NCBI RefSeq assembly: GCF_025370935.1
Contig: NC_133498.1
Coordinates: forward strand, 3,977,483 to 4,041,482
From: Choristoneura fumiferana
Lineage: Eukaryota > Arthropoda > Insecta > Lepidoptera > Tortricidae
Direction: 5' to 3'
DNA: 64,000 nucleotides
A program made the position numbers and the translations under genes. The notes below the pieces were generated by a model. The model had not been told where the DNA came from. It saw only the letters and a program-made list of their open reading frames with translations, and did not search any database. Shown piece after piece: positions 45,601 to 57,032 of this stretch (position 1 is the first letter of the stretch; every line of letters begins with the position of its first letter).

Positions 45601-46635
45601 GTCGATCTCCTGCTGGCACTTGCGCTGCGCCTCCGGGTGGAAGGCGAGCTGGTGCAGCGTGTAGCTGGTCGCCGACGACGACGTCTCGAACCCGGCCGCG
45701 AAGAACACCAGCACCTGCGCTGCCATTAACACTTCATCCAACTCCATCTCAATTTTCTCCGACGAACCGTCACTGTTCTTCTTCTCCAAAGACTCTCCAA
45801 CCAACTTTCCTTTCTGCTTCATTTCCAACAGCAAATCTATAAAGTCGTTTCTGCCGCAAGGCTGATAATTCCGCTGCACAAATATACTCCTCACCAAGGA
45901 CATAGTATACTCCTCTATTTCCGGCACTAAGAAGTGGAGATTCTTGAATACAGTCGGCGCTACGAACTTCAACATGGCGACGAAGCCATCCCTCCCGGTC
46001 CTGGTGAATGAGCGCTTCCCTAGCCGCCGGAACGTGGAGTTTTCATCGTTTAAACTGTCAGTATCGATCCCGAAGCCACAAGCTCCAATAAAATCCGTAG
46101 TGTATCTCGCCATGAGGTCTCTGACGTCAACCTCAGCGCCAGTCTCAGCGGCCGCGGCAGCAATTTTTTGTAATTTCTCAGCCCTCTCCACAATCAAAGG
46201 AAACATCCCTTTCAGCTTACCAGAAGTAAAGGCTGGAGTTAACCGCTGTCTAAGCAGTTTCCACAGATCACCGTCGGCGAAAAAGAGGTTTCTAAGCATC
46301 GGTTCTACCACACTTTTGGCTGGGAGCAACCCTCTCGGATGGAAGTGTAAAAAGTCGGTCACTAAAACGTGTTTGATTAGTTCAGGGTCTCTCAAAACCA
46401 ACTTCGGGTCGTTAGCTAAGTACAGCCCCACGTATCTCTCGTCAGGATACTTTCTGTAGGCTTCTGTGTACATGTCAGACAGGCTTATTTTCTGTAGAAA
46501 CTTGGCGTACGCGTTTCCGAAGAGTGGGAGAGGCTTGTCATGTTTGACGCCTCTCTGCTCCCAGTATTTGAAGTTTCTTGTGCTGTATTGATATGCCAGC
46601 AGAGTTAGCAAAACAGCGAGCGCCAGCAACAACAT
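42649..46635 (-). CDS. Cytochrome P450, clan 3 (CYP6-like)
   Basis: Microsomal haem-thiolate mono-oxygenase; insect clan 3 members often oxidise plant compounds, pesticides or hormones. Exons on the minus strand: 46635-45524, 44464-44217 and 42818-42649 (phases 2 and 1), giving 509 residues, full length for the family. Visible parts: N-terminal membrane anchor (1-17), proline hinge KPLPLFG, helix C W125-x3-R129, helix I AGFETS (314-319), helix K E372-G-M-R375, PERF (428-431), and haem loop FGEGPRACIG (445-454) with ligand C452. The K-helix codon is split by intron 1 and the haem glycine by intron 2. Intron 1 holds a retroposon and intron 2 holds LINE and MITE debris. All key residues are intact, so it is probably functional. 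Subfamily and substrate cannot be assigned by eye. Confidence 0.93.
43255..43460 (+). mobile_element. LINE 3' region (copy of the 18440-18783 family)
   Basis: TAACTAAGGGACCCCATACA, TCATGCGGCGCATTCTT and TGCCCATTGCCGCCTG, then TTTACTGAATAAATGATTTG. In P450 intron 2. Confidence 0.6.
43880..44062 (+). mobile_element. LINE 3' end with (CTTT)n microsatellite
   Basis: CTGAAAATCAGCGCCACGGC and TTATGGCGTTAAATAAATG, followed by (TTTC)n to 44060. P450 intron 2. Confidence 0.6.
44064..44186. mobile_element. Palindromic MITE, 123 bases, beside P450 exon 2
   Basis: AAGGTGTGACCAAACCGCTG pairs with CAGCGG-type GCTGCTTAAAATTGGTCGCA CCTT on the right. It ends 31 bases past the exon 2 donor in intron 2. Confidence 0.7.
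44722..45015 (+). mobile_element. Retroposon family D copy, P450 intron 1
   Basis: Begins CAGGTGGTAGGACCTTGTGC and ends TTTGCCATCCAGTAGAATAA before an A-rich stretch. The most complete plus-strand copy, with a small internal duplication (GACGTTGGCAACCTAGACGA). Confidence 0.8.
45040..45330 (-). repeat. Dispersed repeat family B, inverted copy
   Basis: Reverse of 7495-7765: TTTAGTTTCACCTGTC, CTTCCAGTAGTCGGATTGAC and GGGTGACAATGCAAGTAAAG. Confidence 0.55.
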
Positions 46636-47464
46636 GTTGATTGACTGTGAGTGAATGAGTAGGTCTTATCATTTGCAGTGTCAATAAATATGATTTGCAT
46701 GTAGTGCCTAACGTGCTTACCTATCCATACATACATGTGTATAACTAGCAATCAGCCCCGGCTTCGCACGGGTGCTACTTGAAAAAAAAAAAGTCAAGTG
46801 CGAGACGGACTCGCGCGCCGAGGGTTCCGTACAAACTTGTGGGTATCCTTGAATTCCGTCTGCTTCCACTAGGCCCCTCTTCTAAACAGAATGTACGCAT
46901 TGTGGGACTGTGGGGTCATTTTCAATAGTCACTTAGTGACAAAGATGACAGAAAAACAAAAAAAAAGGTTTTGGAGTCTTTTTGTTATTTTAAATTTTCT
47001 AAGACAACTTGAAATATCTATAGCTATATGTTTTGATTTTGTAGTCTTCTAAATATAGAATAATTTTATATATTTACTCACAAATGTGATGAAAAACGTA
47101 TCTCACACGGGCGGTACCTACTGGAATTACTAAAATCGACTCATCAACGCTCTAAGTATTCGAAGCATCTAATAAACTCGTCCGTTATTCCTTATTTATC
47201 GGCCCTAAGCCACAATTTACTATTATTAACCTACTAGTCGCTTTCAACTTACAGCCACTTTGTGACCTTTGTGACGTCAGGTGAAGTATTTTTTTTTTTT
47301 TTTTTTATTTAGGTACACTTACATAATAGGTTTTACAAAGTTGGCCACTATTGGAAACCTCTAGGGTTTTAGTAATAGTTGGCGAGATCACACAGATCGA
47401 TGCTTTTTACTTTTATTAATTATTAAATATAATATATGTAGCTTAATCTAGGCACAGTTATACA

Positions 47465-47495
<31 letters not shown>

Positions 47496-47534
47496 ACAGT
47501 CCAATCTATACATTTTATAATACAACATCTGGTC

Positions 47535-47849
47535 TCATGGTTCACAAGCCATGTAGTGTTTCTTCAACAGCGACTTAAATTTATTGGGGTTATTAATAAT
47601 GTTCAAGATTTCACTCAACAATTCCTTAGGTAGGTAGTTAAGAATGAGTGGTAGCAAATACTTGTTGGTTCTTCTACCGTAAGTGTTATTATTGCGTGGC
47701 AAGGAGTATGCAGGCAAGTATTTCAATTTACGCATTTGGTTTGGACGAGACTTTCCTTGAATAGAGGGTATTTCGTCTCGTTCTTCCACAAGCAGAGACA
47801 TTCGAAACCTATTAAAGAACATTGATAAGAAGTGCAACCAGCTTATCAA
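47535..47849 (-). mobile_element. LINE reverse-transcriptase extreme C-terminus
   Basis: A 104-residue minus-strand frame has NNTYGRRTNKYLLPLILNYL followed by PKELLSEI and FKSLLKKHYM, the pattern (Y..R....P...N.LP...SFK..LK..) of non-LTR reverse-transcriptase ends. 5'-truncated. Confidence 0.65.
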
Positions 47850-48039
47850 TGTATGTCCTTATCATCGGTATCGGCTTATTGTCGGTATCGGTATTATTGT
47901 CTAGATAAATTCTACTTACAATAATTTACGATGGTCTAAACCAGAACTGCTCACACGGATACGATCACAGCTTTGTTTATTCCATTGCTTAAAGACTTGT
48001 AAAATAAATACTTGGAAACAAAGATGTTTACGTACAATA

Positions 48040-48698
48040 CAGTGTGGCTCATTTAGATCGGTCAGTATGTGAAAGTCTCACTCAAACTATAAGACATATA
48101 CGATGATCTGTTGTTAGGTCACGATCATTGATTTACGTAACAAGAAAAAATGCATTCATACATAAAAAAAAATACTGTACCCACTCTGCTCGGGAATCGA
48201 ACCCGGACGTTTTGAAAAATTAAACTTGTTGTTGTTGTTTCTTTAAAAAAATATGGCTCTGTCCATCGGAGGACAATTTTGCCAGTGTCTAGTAGTTTTT
48301 GCCGTTATATAAATCAAAACTTAAACATAACCTTCAAATATAAATGCCATGCCGTATGTCAACGTCAAATGTCAAAATTAAACTTAAATTATTAAAGAAT
48401 ATGAAATTATAATGCATTTTATTCATTCTAGATATCGTGTTTCATTCATAGTAACATTTATTTGTTATGAAGTTATGACCTACACTACCGATATCCAAAT
48501 AGAAATAATGCACGTTTTATTTTTCAAAACGACCGAGTTCGATTCCCGAACTGAGTACTAGTGTTTTTTTTTTTTAATTTATAAATGCAGTTTTTCTGGT
48601 TAATAAAATCGATGTCACGGTTCCTAAGAACAGATCTTCGTATGTCTATAAGACATTTCAGACTTTCCTATACTGACCGATCTAAATGAACCACCCTG
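48040..48698. mobile_element. Mariner-like palindromic MITE, 659 bases
   Basis: The ends CAGTGTGGCTCATTTAGATC and GATCTAAATGAACCACCCTG are inverted and flanked by TA. The arms extend inward: TCGGGAATCGAACCCGG (48191 on) is mirrored by CGAGTTCGATTCCCGAAC (48534 on). The centre ATGGCTCTGTCCATCGGAGG recurs at 60175 and 62645 (reversed). Confidence 0.75.
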
Positions 48699-48869
48699 TA
48701 TATCGCATACTGGCTGACCAATCTGGAATGTGTTTAACAAAAACGTTATCTAACTCTCACTGGTATTTATATTTTGGAACTTACTCTTTTTAGGAAGAAT
48801 AATGCTGATAAATAGTTTACAATTAATTAATTACTTACTAGAAACTTTCGATAACATTATTTCGCACAA

Positions 48870-49260
48870 TTGAATAAATACCCATAAAGTTATATATAGC
48901 GCATAATGTAAATTGGCATACATTCAATAAGCATAACGTTACTTGGCATAGCTATTAAAAATTATAATTAGGTCTGAAAAGTGAACTAATGTTTGAAAAC
49001 ATCATTTTCCGGGTTGTTACAAAAATATACCTAACAACCTATAACCTGACTGAGTCGGTTTTGCCCTGATAAAATTATGCAATTTCATTTTATGAAATGG
49101 TATGCACATTTCAGTTATACAGATTTATTATTATGCTAAATAAGTGTTACGTTTTTCATTAAAATGCCAGTTCAATGTCATGCACAATTATGCTATGCCA
49201 AATCTGTTATGCGAATTCATATTATGACAGTTAATGTTATGCTAAATAGGGAGCACCCAT
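48870..49260. repeat. Irregular repeats of TTATGC-type words
   Basis: GCATAATGTAAATTGGCATA, AAGCATAACGTTACTTGGCA, TTATGCTAAATAAG, TTATGCTATGCCAAATCTGT and TTATGCTAAATAGG recur on both strands without fixed period. No ORF. Confidence 0.55.
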
Positions 49261-49365
49261 ACAAGCGGCCTAAGAGTGGAGGTGTAAAATGAAAACAAAT
49301 TATTACTTATAGCATCTTAAATGTATTAGAAACGTAACTTAACCTAACCTAAGCTAGCGCGAGCC

Positions 49366-52300
49366 CTAGGCCGCCTCTGTCTTCGGCAGCAGCCCCCGGA
49401 TGCTCAGGTCGTAAACAACTTCTTCTATTTTCTTGACGTCATACTTGAGGGCATCGAAGCGCTTGCGCAGATGGTCGTTCTTTAGATTCAGGAGCCTGGG
49501 AAGAAACAATCGATCATTTAATTTGTCAAAACATCCCACTAATATTACAAATATGAAAGTTTGTAAGTCTGTTTGTTTGTCTAAATGCTCTGAACTGATT
49601 TTGATGAAATTCGGTATATAGATAGTTAGGAGTCCCGGGGAAGGACATAGGGTAGTTTTTATCCCAGAACATTGTAAAGTACCCGCGGGATAGCAATTTG
49701 TGTATGCATGTAAATACTTTACTGTACATAATACACAAAAATAATAAAAAAACAACAAAACAAAAACGAGTACAAAGGCGAACTAATCCCTAAAAGGGAT
49801 CTTTTCAAGCTAACCCGGTTTGTAAAGGAAAACTTAAAAGATAGGCGAACAGAAATTTATGTACAGTGAGAAGACAGGAATAATAACAAATAAAGTCACT
49901 AAATAAACAACAATATAACAATTCATACAGCTAAGAAATTTAGAGCTATTCAAGACCGGAGTGCATATGCTGTTAGTAAACCAATGAGCAACATCTTCGT
50001 CTCCACTTACGATCAGGTGAGATGGAGGTTAATGTGAATGTGAGGTCAGATTAAAACAATGCACAATACCTGAAGCCGGCGTGGAGTTCCATCACGAACT
50101 TGGAGATCTGTAGCGGACGCGCGTAGTCGCCGCGGGTCACGGCGTTCACTGCCAGCCGGGACTGACACACAACTCATACATCAATAACTTAATTAAACAA
50201 ATTACAACACTCAGCAACAACAAATAGAGAATGTACTGCAACGTTCTACCGTCAGAATGCAGCACTAGCACAAATCGAAAACAGTTTTTTGAATGTCTTA
50301 AATGTCTTTTTCCCAAACATCCAAGGAAATGTCATCCTTATCTTCGTGACCATAGAACGCTAAGTACGTCTTTGTATTACACTTAAGGAAGATTCGTTCT
50401 AATTTCAAATTAGAGGATGGTAATGGAATTTCATACAACATTGCCGGCCATGGCCAGCAAAGAGATTGTCTTTTGTTTCAGTGGGTTTTATTTATTTTAT
50501 TGACTATCTATGAAATACTTCCAATTAAAAAAAAACTTAGTTCGTGAATGAGTATTTACTTTTTTATCTGTTATTTGACTAGATATTCGAACAAAACAAA
50601 CAGAGGCGGCATCACATTTATCCGTCAAATAATTTTAATCAAAATGGATGGTGAAACAGCGGATAGAGTCTCAGAATGGCTGTACGGATTTGGAAGTAAT
50701 ATGTAATCTAGATTGCTAGACATAATACATACGCTAGTTTTTATCTAGCCTCGTGCAGCCCAATGTGCAATAGAATGTAAACAATAAGCTCAAGAGAATT
50801 AGGAATATATGACAATGTAACAAAGTAAAAATTATTTTGTTTTTCTATTGTTTGCACCATGGCTGTTTGACGGCAGTTTGACTTTATTCTCGGAACAATT
50901 GGATTCTAATTGCTTTGTCAATTTTATTCAAAATATTTATATGGTGGGCTTCAGGAGGCTAGATATTCCCACGCAATTTTTTTAACTCCTGAAATTTAGA
51001 TTTCACTGCCAGATGTATAGATTACGCGTGCGAAGCGTAGTTACACGGATATACTCCATTCCTGACCATATAGGATTACTTTAAACAGAGGGCCTACTCC
51101 GAAATTCAAAAATCGAAGTTCGTATCGTACTTGTTCGTGTCGTTCTCACTCTGGTATTGAATAGTATAAGTGTCAGAGGGACGGCACGACACGAACTTCC
51201 ATTTTCGAATTTCGGAGTAGCCCCATAGGTCTGTTGGGACCTACCAGTTCTGTGCACATCTGCAGCAGCCCCACTAGGTAATCCTCCACGTCCAAGTGGA
51301 AGCCCTCCTTCTGCTCCACTGCGCTGACTGCAACAAAGGTCAGAGGTCAGTCACATTCCATCATGGCAGCATATCACATCATCCGATCACATCTCCCAGT
51401 CGGTACTGATCACTTCTCCACGCGTTCTTGAGAATAAGGGTCTTGACAGATGGACAAGAAAGTGATCCGCTTTCTATTTTAGGTACAGAGCCCTAAAAAT
51501 GTATAGTTTAGAAAGTTAGTATTTTTTTTTCTTATTTTTTTTGAGGCTTTGAATAGTCCAGGTGATCGTGTCAGCCTCATGGGTGCTCGCTCATTACCTC
51601 ACACAAGGGATATACCAAAGAAGTGGTATATGCAAATACAATTATCATCAAATTACATTAATAAAACTGTCATTTGATTGCGATCGCGAGCGAGAGAAAC
51701 GTTAGGCAATACAGCCTCTGGCCATTGTGCATAGGAGCCAAACCTCCAAGAACACTTCTTCTCACGTCTGAGTTCCGAAGAGATTCCAACAACAAATGGG
51801 ACAAGTCTAGAAAGTTAGTCATCATCATCATCATCATCATCACCGCCTATATACGTCCCACTGCTGGGCACTGGCCTCCTCTCAGAACAAGAGGGCTTGG
51901 GCCATAGTTCCCACGCGGGCCCAGTGCGGATTGGGAACTTCACACGCACCATTATAAAAAATAAATATCCGCGAGGTGCGAGTTGGGGTTTGAACCCACA
52001 ACCCTCTGCTTGAGAGGCGATAGGTCAAACCACTAGGCCACCAGGGCTTCTACAGAAAGTTAGTAGAAGGAGAATTTATCTAAGGCCTCAGAACAGAGCC
52101 TAATCTAAGGGGGGTAAGCCGGACATTGCCCAGAGAGACTAAAGAAGACGGACCACAATTTATTTTTCTTTTTTTATTCAACTGGATGGCAAACGAGCAA
52201 GTGGGTCTCCTGATGGTAAGAGATCACCACCGCCCATAAACATCTGCAACACCAGGGCAGATGCGTTGCCAACCTAGAGGCCTAAGATGGGATACCTCAA

Positions 52301-55300
52301 GTGCCAGTAATTTCACCGGCTGTCTTACTCTCCACGCCAAAACACATCAGTGCATGCTTGCTGCTTCTGCTTCACTGCTGCTGCTTCACGGCAGGATTAG
52401 CGAGCAAGACGGTGGTAGCAATCCGGGCGGACCTTGCACAAGGTCCTACCACCTGCAGCCAATTGAGTTATACCTGTCTTCCAACAGCTATTAGCTATCC
52501 AACACCCAGCGTTTGTGTCATGTAATGTAAGTAAGGGCCTACGCCAGCTGGCGCGGGTACAGTTCGCGAGCGCGGGTGTGCAGGTACTAATTTTATAGCG
52601 GTTCATACTATTGTAAGGGTAGTCAACTAGGAGCCCTTATAGTTTCGCCATGTCTGTCCGTCTGTCTGTCTGTCCGTTCGCGGCTAAGCTCAGAGACCGT
52701 TAGTACTAGAAAGCTCTAATTTGGTATGAATATACATATATCAGTCACGCAGAGTGGTAAAATAAAAAAAAAATTTTAGTGTGCTTCCCATAGACATAAA
52801 GTGGGGGTGTTTTTTTTATCACGAGACTAACCCTACTGTGTGGGGTATCGTTGGATAGGTTTATAAAACCATTTGGGAGTTGCTAAGACGATTTTTCGAT
52901 TCAGTCATCTCTTTGCGAAATATTATACTTTAAAGTGCAAATTTTCATTAAAATCGAGTTCCCCCCCCCCGCCCCCTCTAAAATATAAACTATCGGGTGG
53001 AAATTTAAAAAAAAATCAAGACAGTAGTAGTAATTATTAGTAGTTAAAAGTAAATGGCAGCCTATTTAAGGTATAAAATATAATAAACTTGGAAGATTCC
53101 GTACACAATATGAAATCCTTAGAAAAATAGGACTTGTTTTTTTTTTGTAATGACTATGGAACCCTATCTTGGGCGTGTCCGACACGCTCTTGGCCAGTTT
53201 TCTTATTCAATAGGCGTCCACCCGCTCCGTGCAAGCGTCAGCTAGCATAGGACCTAAAAAGCAGCGAAAATTATCTTTGTCTGGAGCGGCTAAATAGGCT
53301 GTACACTTACTGCCTATGACGTCAGCAACGGTCTCGTGTGTCGCGAGGATGCCTTTTTCGAGCCAGATGGTGAGTGCAACCAGGTAGCAGTAGCGCTGTG
53401 TCATGAAACGCCAGTGGTCGTGGTATCTGCGGGGAAACAGTGACAAGTTTACAATGAGGGCTTCTACAGAAAAATGACTGTTCCAACCTAAGACATTTAT
53501 AGTAATTTCGAATGCCTCCATTTTGTTTTTGTGGCATGAAAGACACTTAAAAATTATTTCATTTGGTCATACACATTAAACTATCCGAAATAAAAGATTT
53601 TGTTTACAAATTAACGCTCATTGGGGCAATATTGACTTGTGACTATAAAATTCAGGGTATTTTCCTAAAATTTCAAAATTTTCAATTTAAAAAAAAAAGT
53701 ATCAAATTTCGGCTAAGACATATATGGCTAAAAATGTTCAAAAATACCTCGGCTATCACCCTTAAAGCTTTGCACGTAGCTACCAAACACCCTGTATAAG
53801 TCGTAAGATAGGACTTACAGAGTCGGTATCTGTCCCTGACATGATCAATGTGGGCATAACAAATAGGATTAGAGCAGAGATTGAAACTATTTTGAAGAAC
53901 TAACAAAAGTCCACTAATTGTGGTCAAGATAAAACAAAAACAAAACGACACTCATTCACTGAAATCTTAGAAATGCATTTATCACAACGATTCACAGTAA
54001 CTTAAAGAAAAGCCTAGTTAATAATAAAGAAACGCATAACAGTTCCTGAGACTGTTGACTCGGGCCAGACTTCTTTTACAAACTAACAATTGACTAACGC
54101 TTTTCCCGCGTCCAGATCTCAGGCTCTGTCAAGCGCGCCACGCATGGCAACACTGGCGTTTCGTAAGTGCTATAATGCCATTCCTTAATAAACCACACAT
54201 GGTAATGACCATATTCATTATTCTACATATACATTAACTTACTACATACTTAACTTACTTGTGCATTAATAAGACATTAGCCATTCCATTTTCTCCCAAG
54301 TTCCGTCACCAAAAAATGATTATTCCTCCATGCTAACTGACAACTTACTTATAAAAATCTGTGGATGGCACAGCATTTTTCAGCTTAGCATAACCCTCCC
54401 GTGTCTTCACAAACAGCTCTCGCACACGGAGACAGGCTGGTGCAACTGAAATGTAACACAGTGGATATAAATACATATACAGTCAAAACCGTTTATCAAA
54501 ATACGGTATTTGCTGTTGAATTGCCCATATCCTTTATATTATTATAAAAATATAGATACAATGAAAATTGTATTTATAATGATTTTTTGAAAAATGTATA
54601 TATCTGTCTTTTTCTAAAATGCTTTTCTCTATGCAGCAAGTATGGCGCTACTCTTTCTCTGCCTAATCTTGAAATTCAAACCTTTATAACTCTGTTATAT
54701 ATAAAGATATCTTAAAAATAGTTTTTCTTTTTGATTACATGCATTGTCAAGTTTTAATTTATAAAGTAAATAAAATATAGTTAATTACCGTATTACGAAA
54801 TTTCACGTTTCTAGACTTGATCATTTTGAGATTTTACATGGATCCCATGAGAACAAGGGGAATAAAAGTAGCCTAAGTATTATTCCAGACATCCAGAAAG
54901 AGACAAAAAATTTCATCCAAATCTGTCCACCCATTTAAGTGTGAAGTACAGTGGCGTAGCTAGGTAACCAAAGGCTCTGGTACAGAATATATAATAGTAC
55001 TAACATACAGAATGGCCACGCTCCGCCCCGCACCGGTTCGAGTTACCCCACCCCTCAAGCGCAGATTGCAGGAAAACCGCAGGAAAGCAGTCGGGTGCGC
55101 GACGCGATGTATGTCGGCCGCACGGCACTAAGTTTGGGAGCAATCATTTTGCGAAATCGTAACGGTACCCTACCTACTTCCTTTTTCTAAATAAATAGTG
55201 ATATCTGAAATGAACGCGATTAATACATGAAATAACTACCTACCAAATGATTATTTTTAGTTTGTAGACGTATATCTATTGTAATTGAAAATAATAATGC

Positions 55301-56337
55301 TTAAAATACGCAAACAGACACATTTTAAGTAGGTTTAAATAAATCGAGGATATTCTGGCAGAACCGGATAAGTACACAATATTTATTATTTATACGGTTT
55401 TCTAGATAAATAAAGCAGAAAACATTGAGTATGCCTATGTATGTAACTTTAAAAAAAATTGCACTTATTCTGTTTTGCCAGAATACCCTCGAAATAGGTA
55501 AGATTAACTATTACATTTATTTGCACATTTTAAGCCATACCTACATATGAGTACCTTTAAATGTCATTGGTAGCACTTATAGTACTATACGGTTTTGCAA
55601 TAGTCAGCCCTGTGCAGCTTACGCACACATCAACGCGTGTACAGACATCGTCGTGCCTATGTAGATTCAAGAACGCGTATTTTGTACGGCGTGGCCGCCC
55701 TGTGGCTCTGGGGCAAAAAATAAACTAGGGCCTCAATTAAACATTTAAAATCGTTTGTTCCGTATTCCAAACATTCCAAATGTGAGAGAATTTTTCACTA
55801 GTTCAATTTATAGTTTGTAAGTCAGAGCCCGAGCTGCCCTGCTGCACTGCCCTCCGGTAGCTACGCCACTGGTGAAGTAGTAGTAACATCACACACTACA
55901 CCTATCACATTTATCGGGGGGCACGGTAGTGCCCCCACCAAGTTGACCATGTTAGTAGGACACTGAATAATGCGAATATTACTTACTGCCCTCCTCGCTG
56001 TGGTGAATAACCTGCAAAATGGTCACCGCCTCCCGAGATACTTGGTCTACCTCCTTGCATATTCCGCGAATAACCTAAAATTGACACAAAAACATGTGAA
56101 TTTGGCTGCGAACCGTCATTAAAAATAGAAAAAGCATGCTATTATCTAAACAGGCGATGTAATTATTACGATTTATAACTATTTACAGTATAAGGATACC
56201 TATTAACGTCGTGGTATTTATGAAAAAAGGTAGTAAGTATAACACTTTAGTAGTTTTACCTCTCGTAAATCTTGCTCCTCGTCGAGATTCTTCTGAAACT
56301 CGGTGAATATGGAGGTAATTAATTGATTATCACACAT
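49366..56337 (-). CDS. tsn: Translin
   Basis: Single-strand RNA/DNA-binding protein that pairs with TRAX in the C3PO endoribonuclease, which removes siRNA passenger strands and processes tRNA fragments. Seven minus-strand exons: 56337-56260, 56074-55987, 54445-54349, 53426-53311, 51327-51245, 50161-50070 and 49495-49366. Phases agree throughout, giving 227 residues (vertebrate translin is about 228). Strong family blocks are EHWRF-like YHDHWRF, KGFHLDVEDYL-like EGFHLDVEDYL, SRLAVNAVT, GDYARPLQIS, and the C-terminal RRFDALKYDVKK-like block ending EEVVYDLSIRG. The fold is all-helical, so there are no small catalytic motifs to inspect; catalysis lies in TRAX, which is not in this window. Introns hold a hAT element, SINEs and MITEs, one ending 21 bases from exon 5. 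Confidence 0.96.
51090..51224. mobile_element. MITE family F copy beside translin exon 5
   Basis: GGCCTACTCCGAAATTC and ATCGAAGTTCGTATCGTAC mirror GGCACGACACGAACTTCC and GAATTTCGGAGTAGCCCC. It ends 21 bases from the exon 5 donor, on the intron side. Confidence 0.75.
51826..52050 (-). mobile_element. tRNA-derived SINE, second family, shortened
   Basis: (ATC)n then TATATACGTCCCACTGCTGG, CCCAGTGCGGATTGGGAACT, GGTTTGAACCCACAACCCTC and CAAACCACTAGGCCACC. It lacks the central segment of 40770-41085. Confidence 0.75.
52165..52458 (-). mobile_element. Retroposon family D copy, translin intron 4
   Basis: TTTTTTTATTCAACTGGATG, GGGTCTCCTGATGGTAAGAG and GGACCTTGCACAAGGTCCTA, with an extra GCTGCTTCTGCTTCACTGCT slippage near 52360. 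Confidence 0.75.
52528..53262. mobile_element. MITE family C split by a 590-base repeat
   Basis: The left half, AGGGCCTACGCCAGCTGGCG to TTCATACTATTG, and the right half, TTCAATAGGCGTCCACCCGC to GTCAGCTAGCATAGGACC, join as in 29930-30036. The inserted part (about 52617-53204) starts AAGGGTAGTCAACTAGGAGC and ends CCGACACGCTCTTGGCCAG, a widespread family H-like repeat. Confidence 0.7.
54949..55871. mobile_element. hAT-like element, 923 bases, translin intron 2
   Basis: The ends CAGTGGCGTAGCTA and TAGCTACGCCACTG are perfectly inverted, and the flanking octamers GTGAAGTA are identical (54941-54948 and 55872-55879). It is inserted in an RTE-like tail. No transposase frame, so non-autonomous. Confidence 0.85.
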
Positions 56338-57032
56338 TGTTTTGAGATTGCGATATTATTAAGACGAGTTAGGATGTAAATAAACACAAACAAAACAACT
56401 CCCGGTTTCTTGTCACGAAGCGAACGGAAAGATGCAGGAGCAGGATGCAATGCAGGTAGAAGTAGTGTTGCCAGCTCTGTATTTGAAGAAACAGGGTTAA
56501 TTAATTCTGCACGTCGCTTTTTCCCGTTTCAATGCCGAGATTTTATCAATTTAAACCTGGGTTCTAACCTGGGTCATGATTCAATTTGTTCGACCGTACC
56601 TAGATCTGTTATGAAAAGTATGCCTTTTTGAGCTTCTTGCTGGATTCTGCTCAACACGGGATTTTGCCTATCATTAATAATTTTTTAACACTGATAAGTG
56701 CTTGTTATGGCCTAAATTAAATAAAGCTATTTTGATTTTTGACTTAGAATAAAAGCGTAACGTTACTTATCCGTACTACTAGTTTGTCGGAAAAAATACG
56801 TCAAGTTTATTATAAATACATTGTAGGTTTTGCAGCTTGCAACCGTATTAATATAACGTTTGGCATTATAAAAAAATGTCGTTAAAGCTAAACGTCTTTT
56901 TTGTAGCCAAAGCATTAAAAAAACGCCCTTTAAAATTGATTTGTAAAAACGTTTGATATTGATGGGAAAAACGTTCTATGTGAATGTTCTTGGATAGAAA
57001 GGCAGACACTAAAACAACTTTTATTGGACAAT
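56338..57032. other. Spacer between translin and HINT1
   Basis: 695 bases holding the translin 5' flank and the HINT1 3' end. No transposon ends are seen. A 73-codon plus-strand frame at 56410 has no family resemblance and is not called. Confidence 0.5.
57020..57025 (-). promoter_or_regulatory. Poly(A) signal of HINT1 (AATAAA, minus strand)
   Basis: TTTATT on the plus strand reads AATAAA on the coding strand, 7 bases after the HINT1 stop. If used, the 3' UTR would be extremely short. Confidence 0.5.

Larger units (their letters stand above)
46636..49365. other. Spacer between the P450 and translin genes
   Basis: Contains the P450 5' flank (46636-46740; no clear TATA box), repeat starts at 46745-46850, an (AT)n run at about 47469-47491, the LINE remnant at 47535-47849, the palindromic element 48040-48698 and the irregular repeats 48870-49260. 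Nothing else is recognised. Confidence 0.55.

Noticed and set aside
45944..46459. 171-residue frame on the plus strand
   Set aside because: It is the antisense shadow of P450 exon 1, which has full motif support on the other strand.
48185..48210. Possible tRNA T-arm
   Set aside because: Only the B-box-like part exists, and it is mirrored in the other arm of a palindromic element.
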